37,883 nucleotides of DNA from UPXZ01 sp049840795 (GTDB taxonomy: Bacteria > Bacteroidota > Bacteroidia > Bacteroidales > Paludibacteraceae), in NCBI GenBank assembly GCA_049840795.1, contig JASGJK010000008.1:1-37883 (forward strand), read 5' to 3'. The position numbers and the translations under genes are program-made. Positions 1-8,186 of this stretch are shown in pieces. Position 1 is the first letter of the stretch. The number at the start of each line of letters is the position of its first letter. The notes beneath the pieces were generated by a model. That model ran no database searches, was not told the origin of the DNA, and saw nothing but the letters and a program-made list of their open reading frames with translations.

Positions 1-22
1 TTGCCTGTTCTTGGTTCAGTTA

Positions 23-68
23 CGTATTGCTAGGTTGATGGGAAACACGATGAATCCGAACAGCACCT
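23..68 (+). repeat. Window-terminal inverted repeat, left copy
   Basis: These 46 bases match the reverse complement of the last 49 bases of the window. The two copies differ by three single-base indels and one clear substitution. The inner edge coincides with the stop codon that truncates the malQ reading frame at 67-69. It has no obvious internal palindrome, and I saw no third copy. It may be a dispersed repeat that ended the assembly, a rearrangement joint, or an assembly artefact. Confidence 0.7.
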
Positions 69-1597
69 ATTCGATAAATTTTTGAAAACGTTTTTTCCAC
101 CATAAATAACCGTTTTTCGCCATTTCTTCCCGGATCGTGGGAAGTGCCAGTTTTGTCCGGTAACCGAAAAATCGTCGGTGAACGCATTGCATATTGGTGT
201 TAAAAAATTGTGGCTCAAACAGAGCATCGACACTAGGACTTACTCCAATGGGGATGTCGCTCTTTAGGGCGATACCCTTTTCGTGCGCATACCTGTGTAC
301 CTCCGTTAATTGCAAATGCAGATGGTACTGAAGAAAGTAATAGAATGCAATTTCTTTATAATGCGGGTTTTCTTTGTCTGAAAATTTTCAATTTCATTTT
401 TATCGTATATTCGGTATTTTTTCACTTACCAAATTCTGGAGTCTGATCTTAAGTAAGAAAACATCGTAAGGTATTTGACCCACGCTTTGTTTTCTTCAAA
501 AAAACGGAGGTAATTTTCTGAGTAGAATATGTCGCTTTCTTGCGTGTAAATAGCTTTGAAATACTCGCTTCATTCAGTACATTTTGGTAGTCTGAGAATT
601 TGTTTTTATTTAATAATTTCTTCTTCTCTTCAAAATAGGCAACCATGTTTTTATCCTTGAGTGTGCCATTTTTCCAAATCAGAATAAATGGGATAATAGG
701 TTATACCGAAACGGCATTGTATGGGTAAGAATCGTAATTGGTATGATAAAGAATGGTGTCGTTTATTGGTAAGGTTTGAATAATGCGTTGTCCTGTTTGC
801 TTTGCCCAGTCAATGAGTTCGAGCATATCCAACTTACCCGTTCCGAAGCCTTCTTCACTTCGTAACGAAAACATAGGTAAGGCAACTCCAGCTGTTTTGA
901 AAGAGGGAATGGTGCGTCTTAAAATTCCCATGGGTAATAAGACGGTGTGTGAGTCTTGTTCTATGCTCTTAACAATGCGGTTGGGACCACCTCCCCAAGC
1001 GAGAACTTTATCTGTCTTCGTATCTACAATGAGATATTGTGTATTCTTACGGCAATTTAACATCCTTGGTATTAAATGAAATAGACCAAATCGGAAATTC
1101 ACTTTGATCGTCCAACCGTATTTTTTTGTTGATATCCAAACTGCCCAAGACCGATTGATTGCCTACTATTGCAAAATGTCTGTTGGGTTCAATTTGCGGA
1201 CAATGTAATCGTAGTGTTAAATTTATATTGGGTGTTTCTTTTTGCGTAGCTGTTTTTTTCTTTTGAAAAAGCAATCGGAGAACGCAATTGTACTGAAAGC
1301 GCTATCTCCATTAAAACCGCGCCAGAAGTCAACAAAGTGGATAATCGCAATGTCAGATGCTAAAGCTATATTTCTCAATCCATTATATTCATATTGAATA
1401 TGTCCGTTTGTGTTTTTAATAATATATTGATAACTTTTCGGTGTAAAGTCCGATAGGGTATCTATGCTTATCTTCCATTTATTTTCGGAGAAACACATCA
1501 TAGCATATTCGTGTAGCGTATTGCTATTGTCAAAAATTTGGAGATGCAATGTTTGTCCCCAAATAGCACGATAGTTTAATAGAAAATGTAGCTGCAT
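67..1597 (-). pseudogene. malQ: Decayed, truncated 4-alpha-glucanotransferase (amylomaltase)
   Basis: MalQ transfers alpha-1,4-glucan segments and frees glucose during maltodextrin and glycogen turnover in the cytoplasm. The Bacteroidota form has two N-terminal CBM20 starch-binding domains before the GH77 catalytic domain. Here the pieces lie in order but in different frames. CBM20-like part 1 begins at the ATG at 1597 (motif DFWRGF near 1310), and CBM20-like part 2 spans about 1274-1050. The start of GH77 spans about 1060-701 (motifs LAWGGGPNR, GFGTGKLDMLELIDWAKQ and DSYPYNAVSV). A middle segment lies at about 646-449. A last segment at 315-67 holds KSDIPIGVS and the WWKKRFQKF end. At least four or five frame changes are needed, and the catalytic C-terminal half is absent beyond the terminal repeat. 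Identity is confident. How much of the damage is biological and how much is sequence error near a contig end is not. Confidence 0.85.
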
Positions 1598-1731
1598 ATT
1601 GTCAAAAAAATAATTTGTGCAAAAATATAAAAAAAAACTGATGTCTGATTTTTGAAAATGGAAAAAGGTATGAGAAATAGAACTAAAACGTTTGAAAAAC
1701 AAAAAACCTCCTAAAAATCGAAGGGTATGAG

Positions 1732-1803
1732 GAGTACCTAGCAGATTCGAACTGCTGTACGCGGTTTTGCAGACCGATTGCTGAACCACTCGGCCAAGGT
1801 ACA
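1732..1803 (-). tRNA. tRNA-Cys (anticodon GCA)
   Basis: On the minus strand the anticodon loop is CTGCAAA, giving anticodon GCA. The T arm is perfect (AGCAG, loop TTCGAAT, CTGCT). The acceptor pairs GTACCT with AGGTAC, but the first pair is a T-T mismatch and the D and anticodon stems each have a mismatch. Adding one G at the 5' end and one C at the 3' end would give a perfect GGTACCT/AGGTACC acceptor with U73, the known cysteine identity base. This suggests homopolymer indel errors rather than a dead tRNA. CCA is not encoded. A good promoter lies just upstream. Confidence 0.85.
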
Positions 1804-1821
1804 ATTTGGTATTTTGGAGTG

Positions 1822-1854
1822 CAAAGATAAGTAGTAATTTCACGTTCTGCCAAA
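1822..1854 (-). promoter_or_regulatory. Bacteroidota-type promoter of tRNA-Cys
   Basis: On the minus strand, TTTG (1854-1851) is followed after 21 bases by TATCTTTG (1829-1822). This fits the Bacteroidota sigma consensus TTTG-N19-21-TAnnTTTG. It lies about 20 bases before the tRNA 5' end. Confidence 0.7.
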
Positions 1855-1866
1855 AATCGGTTAAAA

Positions 1867-2323
1867 TTAATTTTCACCTTTTTCTTCGGGAGGAGGAGGC
1901 ATATCGTGTAACAGTTTTCGTTTGAATGATCTTGCTGCCATATAATAGTTGAAAAGTTTATTCAGGCTTCAATACCTTTTTCAATTTTAGGTGATATTCT
2001 CGTAATAATTGTGCTTGCTTTATTTCAGAGTTTACATATCTGTCGTTTAGACTATTGTAGTCGATATCTCCGGATGCCTTTTCTTTTTTAAACTCAAGAA
2101 AACGATTCATCCTGTTCTGATGTATATTCCAAACGGCTTGCTCGTACTCCATAAAAAGGGGTTTTACAAGTGAAATTTCTTCATTGGTTAATTTTACTTG
2201 GCTCATCATCATATCCCATTTGCGCTCGTGCATTTTTTCCATCAACGGACGTTTGTTCCTTGCTTGTAATGAGACAAGAGAAAGAAATAAAAATGTGGTA
2301 ATTACAAACTTATAACGGTTCAT
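1867..2323 (-). CDS. Spy/CpxP-like periplasmic protein downstream of an ECF sigma factor (frameshifted 3' end)
   Basis: The first frame encodes 121 residues with a signal peptide (MNRYKFVITTFLFLSLVSLQ) and a charged helical body rich in Met, Lys and Glu, typical of small Spy/CpxP-like or sensor-of-ECF-sigma proteins. It stops at 1958. One base of shift there continues into a frame ending at 1867 that encodes KLFNYYMAARSFKRKLL and an acidic, proline-rich tail. The repaired gene is exactly 152 codons (151 aa). FNYYMAARSFKRKLL resembles the usual C-terminal helix of such proteins, so one surplus T near 1957 is the simplest explanation. The gene order sigma, small membrane protein, this protein suggests an envelope-stress unit. 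That role is inferred from family and context. Confidence 0.65.
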
Positions 2324-2334
2324 TTTTTTCTGAT

Positions 2335-2622
2335 TTAATTGTTGTTGTTGATGTAATAATCAATCATCGATGATTCGTCCACTTGTGACAATACGTACGA
2401 CTCATAGTTGTCAGCGTATCTTTTTTGATCTTCTTTTTGGGTCGTGTAGTAGCGTGCACCGCCAAGAACTGTTACGGCGGCAATCACAGCAGCAGCATAA
2501 AACCACGATTTTCGTCTCCTGAAATTAATTGTTTGTGGAGGAGCTGTTTTTTTGTCCATTTGCAAAGCAAAGTTCTCAAAATAGTGATCGGGTGTCTTGA
2601 AGGGTAACTTGTTATTAATCAT
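2335..2622 (-). CDS. Small single-pass membrane protein, possible anti-sigma partner
   Basis: This encodes 95 residues. A soluble N-terminus (about 1-38) contains FKTPDHYFENFALQMD, a motif style common in proteins encoded after Bacteroidota ECF sigma factors. One hydrophobic segment follows at about 40-57 (YAAAVIAAVTVLGGA). The polar C-terminus ends in a run of Asn. The gene sits between the ECF sigma gene and the Spy-like gene with short gaps, consistent with an operon read right to left. It lacks a recognisable zinc-binding anti-sigma domain, so the anti-sigma role rests on position and topology only. Confidence 0.6.
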   Translation of the reverse strand: MINNKLPFKTPDHYFENFALQMDKKTAPPQTINFRRRKSWFYAAAVIAAVTVLGGARYYTTQKEDQKRYADNYESYVLSQVDESSMIDYYINNNN

Positions 2623-2693
2623 TTTCTAATAGTAGCTTTTTTGCCTTTTTATATTTGACTTGGTGTTGATATAAAAGTTTAAAAGTTGTGAGT

Positions 2694-3251
2694 TTAATTT
2701 AACATATTTCTTTCATCTTCCATCAGTGAACTCTCTATTTTTTTATATGCGTGATGGTACGATGCTTTGAGCGCTCCTACGGATGTGCCGAGAATATCGC
2801 TCATTTGTTCGTAAGGCATTTCTTCATAAAACCGCATATTAAAAACCAATCGTTGTTTTTCAGGGAGTGAAAGTATGGCTTTTTGTAGTTTTAGTTGCGC
2901 TTCATCACCATCGAAAAAAGCATCTGCTTGCAAGTTTTGCAGCATATTTCCTTCCATTTGGTCAATAGGTAGTGTGTTGTTGTTTCTTTTTGAAGAAAGA
3001 AATGTTAATGTCTCGTTTGTTGCGATTTTGTAAAGCCAGGTTGAAAGTTGTGATTCTCCTCTGAAGTTATCTATACCGTTCCAGGCTTTCATAAATGTAT
3101 TTTGCAACAAGTCGTTTGCGTCATCGTGATTTAGCACCATCTTACGGATATGCCAATACAGCCGTTCTTGATACAGCCTCACGAGTTGAGAAAAAGCAGC
3201 ATGCTTGTTTTTCCCGCGGAAAGATTCGATGGAGATGTCTTTAGTATCCAA
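2694..3251 (-). CDS. ECF-family RNA polymerase sigma factor
   Basis: This 185-residue protein has the two domains of sigma-70 ECF factors. Region 2 spans about 20-90, with DDANDLLQNTFMKAWNGID, FRGESQLSTWLYKIATN and ETLTFL. Region 4 spans about 120-175, with LSLPEKQRLVFNMRFYEEM, PYEQMSDILGTSVGALKASY and HHAYKKI. It would direct RNA polymerase to stress-type promoters. The start used is TTG at 3251, since no in-frame ATG is visible upstream. The true start could lie slightly further upstream if a base is missing in the T6 run beside it. It heads a three-gene unit with the small membrane protein and the Spy-like protein. Confidence 0.9.
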   Translation of the reverse strand: MDTKDISIESFRGKNKHAAFSQLVRLYQERLYWHIRKMVLNHDDANDLLQNTFMKAWNGIDNFRGESQLSTWLYKIATNETLTFLSSKRNNNTLPIDQMEGNMLQNLQADAFFDGDEAQLKLQKAILSLPEKQRLVFNMRFYEEMPYEQMSDILGTSVGALKASYHHAYKKIESSLMEDERNMLN

Positions 3252-3304
3252 AAAATGGTATTTTACTATGTTTGTTGTAATAGACGAACTTTGTGTAGAA
3301 AAGT

Positions 3305-4321
3305 TTAATCGACCGAAGATTTATGGTCTTTCGGTTTTATCCTAACGAGAGCAAAACCTATGAGAATCCAAAACAGTTCGCGTATTCGGGTGCATAAGCC
3401 GATGTAAATCCCGATTCCGGCGGGAATAGACAGAAAACTTACGGCTAAAGCAAAACCGCCTTCGCGCGTGCCCATTTGCATAGGGGCAAAAAAGAAGATA
3501 TTAGCGACTAATGTCGCGAATGAATATATAAGTACTGTTTGGGCTAAATTTAAGCTATAACTTAGCGGGAGTACCATGAAAAATATCTCTAAGCTCCATA
3601 CAATTCTTGAGAGAAGCTCTATTCCCAGCGATAGAAAAAAATCGCGTTTTCGGTTTTTGTATAAATCTCCGATTAAGAAATCCATTTCGTCAAAGCGTTC
3701 TTTATTCTTTTCTTTATAGATTTTTATCTTTTTTCCGAAGAAAGGAATTTTACTCCCGATGGTAAGTGCTTTATTGATTATCCCTGTGGTATATACAGTA
3801 TAACCCCAGTAAATAAGTGCCATTGTACCTATGATCATACCCCAAAGCACCACTTTAACACCCGCCGGAATCACCGGTACAACGATAAGAAAAAGCGGAA
3901 CCGACAGCATCCAAAAAAGGAAGTGAGAAACATAGTGCATCATCACATATAACAGTACGGATGTGGTTGCTTTATGTCCGCCAATGTCCTTCTTGAGTTC
4001 CATAGCCTTGTAAGGCTCTCCACCAATGGCTAAGGGAGTGATGTAATTGATGGCATAGGCGCTGATGGTCAGTCTGAGTATTTTCCAAATGTTCACTTTT
4101 TTTGATTCGTCGCTGCCGTCTCGTAAAATAATCTGAAGACAAAAGGAGTTGAGTAAATATACAACAATCCAAAGGGCAATGATAGGAATAAACCACCACC
4201 CGGTTTGTTTCAGGTTTTTAAGAATATTGTCAAAACCGAATTTGTACGCCATAAAAAAGAATATCGCCAGTCCCAATACATAAAAAAGATCCCTTAATAT
4301 TCTTGATTTTTTATTCGCCAT
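3305..4321 (-). CDS. LPG-synthase transmembrane-region / flippase-like integral membrane protein
   Basis: This encodes 338 residues with about eight hydrophobic segments and family landmarks: NYITPLAIGGEPYKAMELKK near residue 95, and PMQMGTREGGFALAVSFLS near 280. It belongs to the UPF0104/lysylphosphatidylglycerol synthase TM-region family, whose members move or modify lipids. There is no C-terminal aminoacyl-transfer domain, so it is not a complete MprF. It is the last gene of a minus-strand group and starts 3 bases after the CDP-alcohol phosphatidyltransferase stop, which implies co-transcription. A role in handling the lipid made by that enzyme is inference. Confidence 0.85.
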   Translation of the reverse strand: MANKKSRILRDLFYVLGLAIFFFMAYKFGFDNILKNLKQTGWWFIPIIALWIVVYLLNSFCLQIILRDGSDESKKVNIWKILRLTISAYAINYITPLAIGGEPYKAMELKKDIGGHKATTSVLLYVMMHYVSHFLFWMLSVPLFLIVVPVIPAGVKVVLWGMIIGTMALIYWGYTVYTTGIINKALTIGSKIPFFGKKIKIYKEKNKERFDEMDFLIGDLYKNRKRDFFLSLGIELLSRIVWSLEIFFMVLPLSYSLNLAQTVLIYSFATLVANIFFFAPMQMGTREGGFALAVSFLSIPAGIGIYIGLCTRIRELFWILIGFALVRIKPKDHKSSVD

Positions 4322-4324
4322 ATT

Positions 4325-5206
4325 TTAATACTCAAATGATTGACACATCTTTTCGTGTCTCACACGGATTATTCTTTTTAATATGTTTAATACAATAATG
4401 TCCCAAATAAAGTAGAGCCAAACGGTGTTTGTAAGCACAGCAATAAACAAAATAATTGATCTGCCGTTAAATGTCATCCAGTCTATCAGTTTCATTAAAT
4501 TTCCGCTTCCTTTTCTGAATGAGAGTCTTACATCTTCTGGAATTTCGCTGCCGTATTTTAGTTTAATGTTTGCAAGTAGTTTTTGAAGATGTGGTGTTTG
4601 TCTTTCCTGATTTTTGGTGTAAGGCAGGTAAAGGATTGTAATAAAGCGGTTTATTCCTTTAGGCATTGTTTCCAAACGGATTTTTATGCTTTCGGAATTT
4701 TCAAATTCTTTCCCTTTTTCTTTGCTTACAAAAAAGAGGTGTAATGTTTTGTAATAGTCGGTAAGTGCAGCCTGATTTAAGTGAGACCACCCCGATAATG
4801 CAGCTACAATCCAAAATATCCAAGTGTTGAACTCAATGTTGGAGCGATGTACAAAGGCAATATAAATCATCACAAACCAAAGATCGCCGGCGATGCCGTC
4901 CAATATCCTTCCTACTTCGGATTTTATTCCGGTAAGACGAGCGAGCTGCCCATCCACACAGTCTAAAATATTGGCTATGATTAAAGCTGCTATGCCCAGT
5001 AGTGCAAATGTAATATTGTATGGGAAATACCATAAAATACCGGAGGCAATTCCTATAAAAATAGAAATAATGGTGATAAGATTTGGAGTGACACCTGTGT
5101 CGGTGAGTGATTTGGCAATTTTATATCCGATGGGACGGTAGAAAACCCGGTCTATGTAGTTTTCTGTTTCGATCGATTTGAGACTTGCTTCTATTTCTTT
5201 TTTCAT
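4325..5206 (-). CDS. CDP-alcohol phosphatidyltransferase family protein (long form)
   Basis: This 293-residue membrane enzyme has the full signature D-x2-D-G-x2-A-R-x8-G-x3-D-x3-D at about residues 85-111 (DCVDGQLAR, then GRILDGIAGD). The family moves a phospho-alcohol onto CDP-diacylglycerol or uses a CDP-alcohol donor, making phospholipid head groups at the inner membrane. Hydrophobic segments flank the motif and recur near the C-terminus. A charged insertion at about 150-240 lengthens it compared with simple PgsA or PssA. Its neighbours (cytidylyltransferase, SDR reductase, GtrA, a second CDP-alcohol transferase, flippase-like protein) suggest a dedicated head-group pathway. It may correspond to the inositol-lipid clusters known in Bacteroides, but the substrate cannot be read from sequence. 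Confidence 0.88.
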   Translation of the reverse strand: MKKEIEASLKSIETENYIDRVFYRPIGYKIAKSLTDTGVTPNLITIISIFIGIASGILWYFPYNITFALLGIAALIIANILDCVDGQLARLTGIKSEVGRILDGIAGDLWFVMIYIAFVHRSNIEFNTWIFWIVAALSGWSHLNQAALTDYYKTLHLFFVSKEKGKEFENSESIKIRLETMPKGINRFITILYLPYTKNQERQTPHLQKLLANIKLKYGSEIPEDVRLSFRKGSGNLMKLIDWMTFNGRSIILFIAVLTNTVWLYFIWDIIVLNILKRIIRVRHEKMCQSFEY

Positions 5207-5303
5207 CTTGTACGTTCTTTTTTATCTTTGTTTCAACGCTTGTTATTTATATATATGTGTGTTTAGCCCCGTATTTGTCGCGGTTTGTTAAATTTAGAAG
5301 CTA

Positions 5304-6041
5304 TTATTTAAAACTGTACCCTCCGCTCAATGTTACGATTTCTCCATTGAAATAAGCGTTTTCAACTATCATTTTGTACACTTCCGATAATTCTTCGGGC
5401 TCACAAAATCTTCCGAGTGCTATTTTCCCCTCGATACTTTTCCTGATCTCTGCCGGCTTGGTCTTTTGCCACTCCGTATCAACAAATCCGGGAGCAATCC
5501 CGTTCACCCGGATGTGATAAGGTTGTAAGAATTTAACTAGATTTTTTACTAAAGAATGGACGGCTGATTTAGTTACTCCGTAAGCGAGCGAAACGGAATG
5601 TGGATATTCTCCCATCAACGAGCCGGTGAAAAGCACGTTACCCTCTTTTTTCATAAAATTGTTATTTATCAACCGTTGAAGAAGGAAAACGGGGAAGTGT
5701 ACGTTTGCAAAAAAAACCTGCTCCCATTCTGTCGTAGTAAACTGCTCGAAAGGAGTCCTGCAAGTGAGTCCTGCGTTGAATATGACCGAATAGAGTTTTA
5801 TGTGCTGCTTTTTTAAATGGTCTGTAATTATTGTTATGGAAGTAGTTTGCGTGATGTCTGCTTGAATGATTTGTACGCTTGCGTCCGACTGCAAGGTGGA
5901 TAATTTGGTTTTTGCACTGGTAGCTTGTGTGCTGTCATTGGCATAAGTCAAGATTAAATGGTAGCCGGATTTAACCAAAATTTCGGCTACTGAGAATCCG
6001 ATTCCTTTTGTTCCGCCAGTGATAAGAATGGTTTTTCCCAT
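5304..6041 (-). CDS. Short-chain dehydrogenase/reductase (SDR)
   Basis: This 245-residue cytoplasmic oxidoreductase has the Rossmann motif TGGTKGIG at residues 8-15 and the cofactor-loop motif NAGL near 90. The catalytic Ser is in LFTGSLMGEY and the catalytic Tyr-x3-Lys in YGVTK near 155. APGFVDTEW and the LSGGYSFK end match the FabG-like SDR fold. It is probably NAD(P)H-dependent. The gene lies 12 bases downstream of the cytidylyltransferase gene. This suggests it reduces a sugar or polyol phosphate, or makes the alcohol that is then activated with CTP, as in polyol-phosphate pathways that pair a reductase with a cytidylyltransferase. That pairing is inference. A fatty-acid FabG role is the main alternative. 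Confidence 0.85.
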   Translation of the reverse strand: MGKTILITGGTKGIGFSVAEILVKSGYHLILTYANDSTQATSAKTKLSTLQSDASVQIIQADITQTTSITIITDHLKKQHIKLYSVIFNAGLTCRTPFEQFTTTEWEQVFFANVHFPVFLLQRLINNNFMKKEGNVLFTGSLMGEYPHSVSLAYGVTKSAVHSLVKNLVKFLQPYHIRVNGIAPGFVDTEWQKTKPAEIRKSIEGKIALGRFCEPEELSEVYKMIVENAYFNGEIVTLSGGYSFK

Positions 6042-6053
6042 AGATGGAAAATT

Positions 6054-6509
6054 TTATTTTTTGATGGAAACAGGTTTTTTTTCCTGTTGAGATTTTAGCT
6101 TTTCGGCGTAAGTGTCGTGAATGGTTTTCTTTATGTTGCTGGACGATACACCTACTCCATACGGGAAATAAAAAACTTGTACACCGAGGTCTTTTAAATA
6201 GTCATATTTGCCAAACCAATCATCACCAACTACAAAAGCGTCAATATTTAGTTTTTTAACTATTTCCGTGTGGTCTAACGTGTGTTGCGGGATAACAATG
6301 TCCGGTGTTTTCAAAGCCTCTATGATTTGTAGCCGTTCCTGAAAAGGTATGATTGGTTTGTCTTTATAACTCATCACCAATTCGTCGGTACTTACACCTA
6401 CTATTAGAATGTCGGCTAAACTACGGGCATAGTTGATCATTCTTAAATGATTGTAATGAAACATATCAAATGTTCCGGAGGTAAAGACGATGGTTTTATT
6501 GTTAAACAT
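6054..6509 (-). CDS. Cytidylyltransferase-family nucleotidyltransferase (TagD/GCT-like)
   Basis: This 151-residue enzyme has the HxGH-type nucleotide-binding motif in variant form (GTFDMFHYNHLRMI at about 12-25). It also has the family motifs ADILIVGVSTDELV, GDDWFGKYDYLK and VSSSNIKK. Homologues couple glycerol-3-phosphate, ethanolamine phosphate or similar alcohols to CTP, releasing pyrophosphate. The second residue between the two His is Asn rather than Gly (HYNH), a change worth noting although the His pair is kept. It sits between the GtrA and SDR genes and could supply the CDP-activated alcohol for a CDP-alcohol transferase in the cluster. The exact substrate is unknown. Confidence 0.82.
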   Translation of the reverse strand: MFNNKTIVFTSGTFDMFHYNHLRMINYARSLADILIVGVSTDELVMSYKDKPIIPFQERLQIIEALKTPDIVIPQHTLDHTEIVKKLNIDAFVVGDDWFGKYDYLKDLGVQVFYFPYGVGVSSSNIKKTIHDTYAEKLKSQQEKKPVSIKK

Positions 6510-6554
6510 AATGAAAAATGTTGTTTTGTAATGTCAATCCTGTTAAATATTCGA

Positions 6555-6562
6555 CAAAGATA
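6555..6562 (-). promoter_or_regulatory. Probable -7 box before the cytidylyltransferase gene
   Basis: TATCTTTG on the minus strand matches TAnnTTTG and lies 46 bases before the ATG at 6509. The -33 region is A/T-rich without a clear TTTG. It suggests the cytidylyltransferase-SDR pair can be transcribed separately from GtrA. Confidence 0.5.
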
Positions 6563-6630
6563 ATGCTTTTTTGCTCTGAAATAAAAAAACTTAAAAACTT
6601 AATCATAGTTATGATAAAATAAATAGAGGA

Positions 6631-7047
6631 TTAAGCTATTTTCGATTGTTTTTTAAAAACCCATAAGCGTTGTAAAACGTAATTAAACGCTATAGATACG
6701 ATTAAATCAGCAATAATACGGCTTATCTTGTAATTAAAATGGAGAAAATGGGTAATTAAAAAGGTGCCGGACGACTTTAATACGATGCTGTTTACGACTA
6801 CCAATGCAAATCTCGTAAGTTGAATGTGAAACGAATGTTTGTATTCGTAGTTTTTAGAATAAAACGTCCATTTCTTGTTTAACAAAAAGTTTATCAAAGC
6901 GCCTACTATCCCACCTATAGCGATAGAGACTGTATAGTGGATGTGAAAAACTTCAGTGAGAAACACCATAATGCCATAATCCACAATGCCTCCTACAAAT
7001 GCCGAAACTTGTGCTTTAGCAAATGTGAAAAGTTTCTCTACCCGCAT
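6631..7047 (-). CDS. GtrA-like four-helix membrane protein
   Basis: This encodes 138 residues with four hydrophobic helices (about 12-35, 40-55, 75-97 and 105-125) and the family motif GALINFLLNKKWTF near residue 50. The C-terminal INxxLQRLWVFK-type end is seen as FNYVLQRLWVFKK. GtrA-family proteins help move or polymerise polyprenyl-linked sugars, and some are linked to lipid modification. The gene starts 6 bases after the second CDP-alcohol transferase stop, so it is probably co-transcribed with it. It belongs to the same head-group or glycolipid module. The exact cargo is not known. Confidence 0.85.
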   Translation of the reverse strand: MRVEKLFTFAKAQVSAFVGGIVDYGIMVFLTEVFHIHYTVSIAIGGIVGALINFLLNKKWTFYSKNYEYKHSFHIQLTRFALVVVNSIVLKSSGTFLITHFLHFNYKISRIIADLIVSIAFNYVLQRLWVFKKQSKIA

Positions 7048-7053
7048 GTGTCC

Positions 7054-7760
7054 TTAATTTATATTTTTGTCAGCTGCTTCTTTCTCTAATCTTTCCTGGT
7101 GGTCCCTTAAATCGGCAATTCGGAGAAGCTTTTTGGTATCAATAATGTTGAACACAAACAGTGCAACACAAGCGCATAATGATGTGACTTTTAGCGAACC
7201 CGGCAAAAAGGTTTCTAAAATAATAAGAGTTCCAATAAAAATGCGTACCTCCGTGGGACCAAAAAGTCCGGAATCTATAGAGTATTTACCCGTAATCTTG
7301 TACCTATCAATAGCTATAATCATTGACCATCCGTAAAAAGCTACAAATCCGTATCCGGCAAGTTTCCAAAATGAATCCATATATATTACAAATCCTAATC
7401 CGATTAATACGGTACCCAGCCAGTCCACGATCAAATCCAGTGTAAACCCATACCATTTTCGGGGTTTATTTCTGTAAAACGCCAATCTGCCGTCTAATGA
7501 GTCGCCAAACCAATTAATAAATAATCCTAAAATGGAAAAGAGTAAATAATATCTGCTTACATAGTGAGCAGAAGCCAAACTGGCGCAAGTGATTGCGCTT
7601 CCTGTAAATCCCAACGCTGTGAGCATATCTGACGTAACCCAACTTGGAATTTTTTCCACAAAAAAAGATAACGCATTTTGTTCTATCTTTTTAGAAATAT
7701 TTGTTCTTTCTCTATCATGGAAAGAAAATCTTTGAACGATTTATGGTTTTTGTTTTTCAT
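7054..7760 (-). CDS. CDP-alcohol phosphatidyltransferase family protein (short form, frameshifted near the start)
   Basis: The intact frame (GTG at 7659) encodes 201 residues with the motif DSLDGRLAFYR, then GFTLDLIVD, at about 50-76. The usual A-R is replaced by A-F-Y-R, as in some subfamilies. An upstream frame from an ATG at 7760 encodes MKNKNHKSFKDFLSMIEKEQ and runs into it after one base of shift in the T5 run at 7688-7692. The joined protein is exactly 235 aa and restores the family N-terminus (KIEQNALSFFVEKIPSWVTS). A missing base in that homopolymer is likely. The protein is multi-pass and overlaps functionally with the longer CDP-alcohol transferase, so the pathway may have two transfer steps. 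Confidence 0.82.
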
Positions 7761-7999
7761 TTTTTTAGATAATTTAAAAACACACAAAATTAAAGTATTA
7801 AAATAGCGAAACCAAAAAAACACTGTTATAAAACGCTAAATCCCACACAGAGATGTTTGATTGTTTGTTTACAGATAGTTGTTTTGCTTTTCTTTAACAG
7901 TATTTTATTGTTTCTTATGAAGATATATTGTTTTAACGATTGTAAATGGTTCATAGACAAGTGAAAATAAGTTTTTGTGAAAAGGAAAGCTGAAAATAT

Positions 8000-8030
8000 T
8001 TTGCAGGTTAAAAAAAATAGTGTACTTTTG
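8000..8030 (+). promoter_or_regulatory. Bacteroidota-type promoter of tRNA-Leu
   Basis: TTTG at 8000-8003 is followed after 19 bases by TACTTTTG at 8023-8030, a close match to TTTG-N19-TAnnTTTG. It lies 12 bases before the tRNA-Leu 5' end. Confidence 0.8.
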
Positions 8031-8042
8031 CACCGCACTAAC

Positions 8043-8126
8043 GCCCAGATGGCGGAATTGGTAGACGCGCTGGTCTCAAACACCAGTGGATTCACTTCCA
8101 TGCCGGTTCGATCCCGGCTCTGGGTA
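8043..8126 (+). tRNA. tRNA-Leu (anticodon CAA)
   Basis: This is a class II tRNA. The acceptor arms are GCCCAGA and TCTGGGT (first pair G-U), followed by A73. The D arm is GGCGGAATTGGTAGACGC. The anticodon stem CTGGT/ACCAG has the loop CTCAAAC, giving anticodon CAA. The long variable arm TGGATTCACTTCCA is typical of leucine tRNAs, and the T loop is TTCGATC. CCA is not encoded. It has its own promoter and terminator, so it is a stand-alone transcription unit. Confidence 0.96.
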
Positions 8127-8142
8127 CTTTCTAAAAGCGATG

Positions 8143-8180
8143 ATCCCCTTGTAATGAAATACTTACAAGGGGATTTTTCT
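8143..8180 (+). terminator. Rho-independent terminator after tRNA-Leu
   Basis: A perfect 12-bp stem (ATCCCCTTGTAA with TTACAAGGGGAT, loop of 8) is followed by TTTTCTTTTATTTT. It starts 17 bases after the tRNA. Confidence 0.9.
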
Positions 8181-8186
8181 TTTATT

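Noticed and set aside
1223..1843. 206-aa minus-strand frame as one protein
   Set aside because: Its first 82 codons run through the tRNA-Cys gene and the spacer. Only the part after the ATG at 1597 is CBM20-like malQ sequence.
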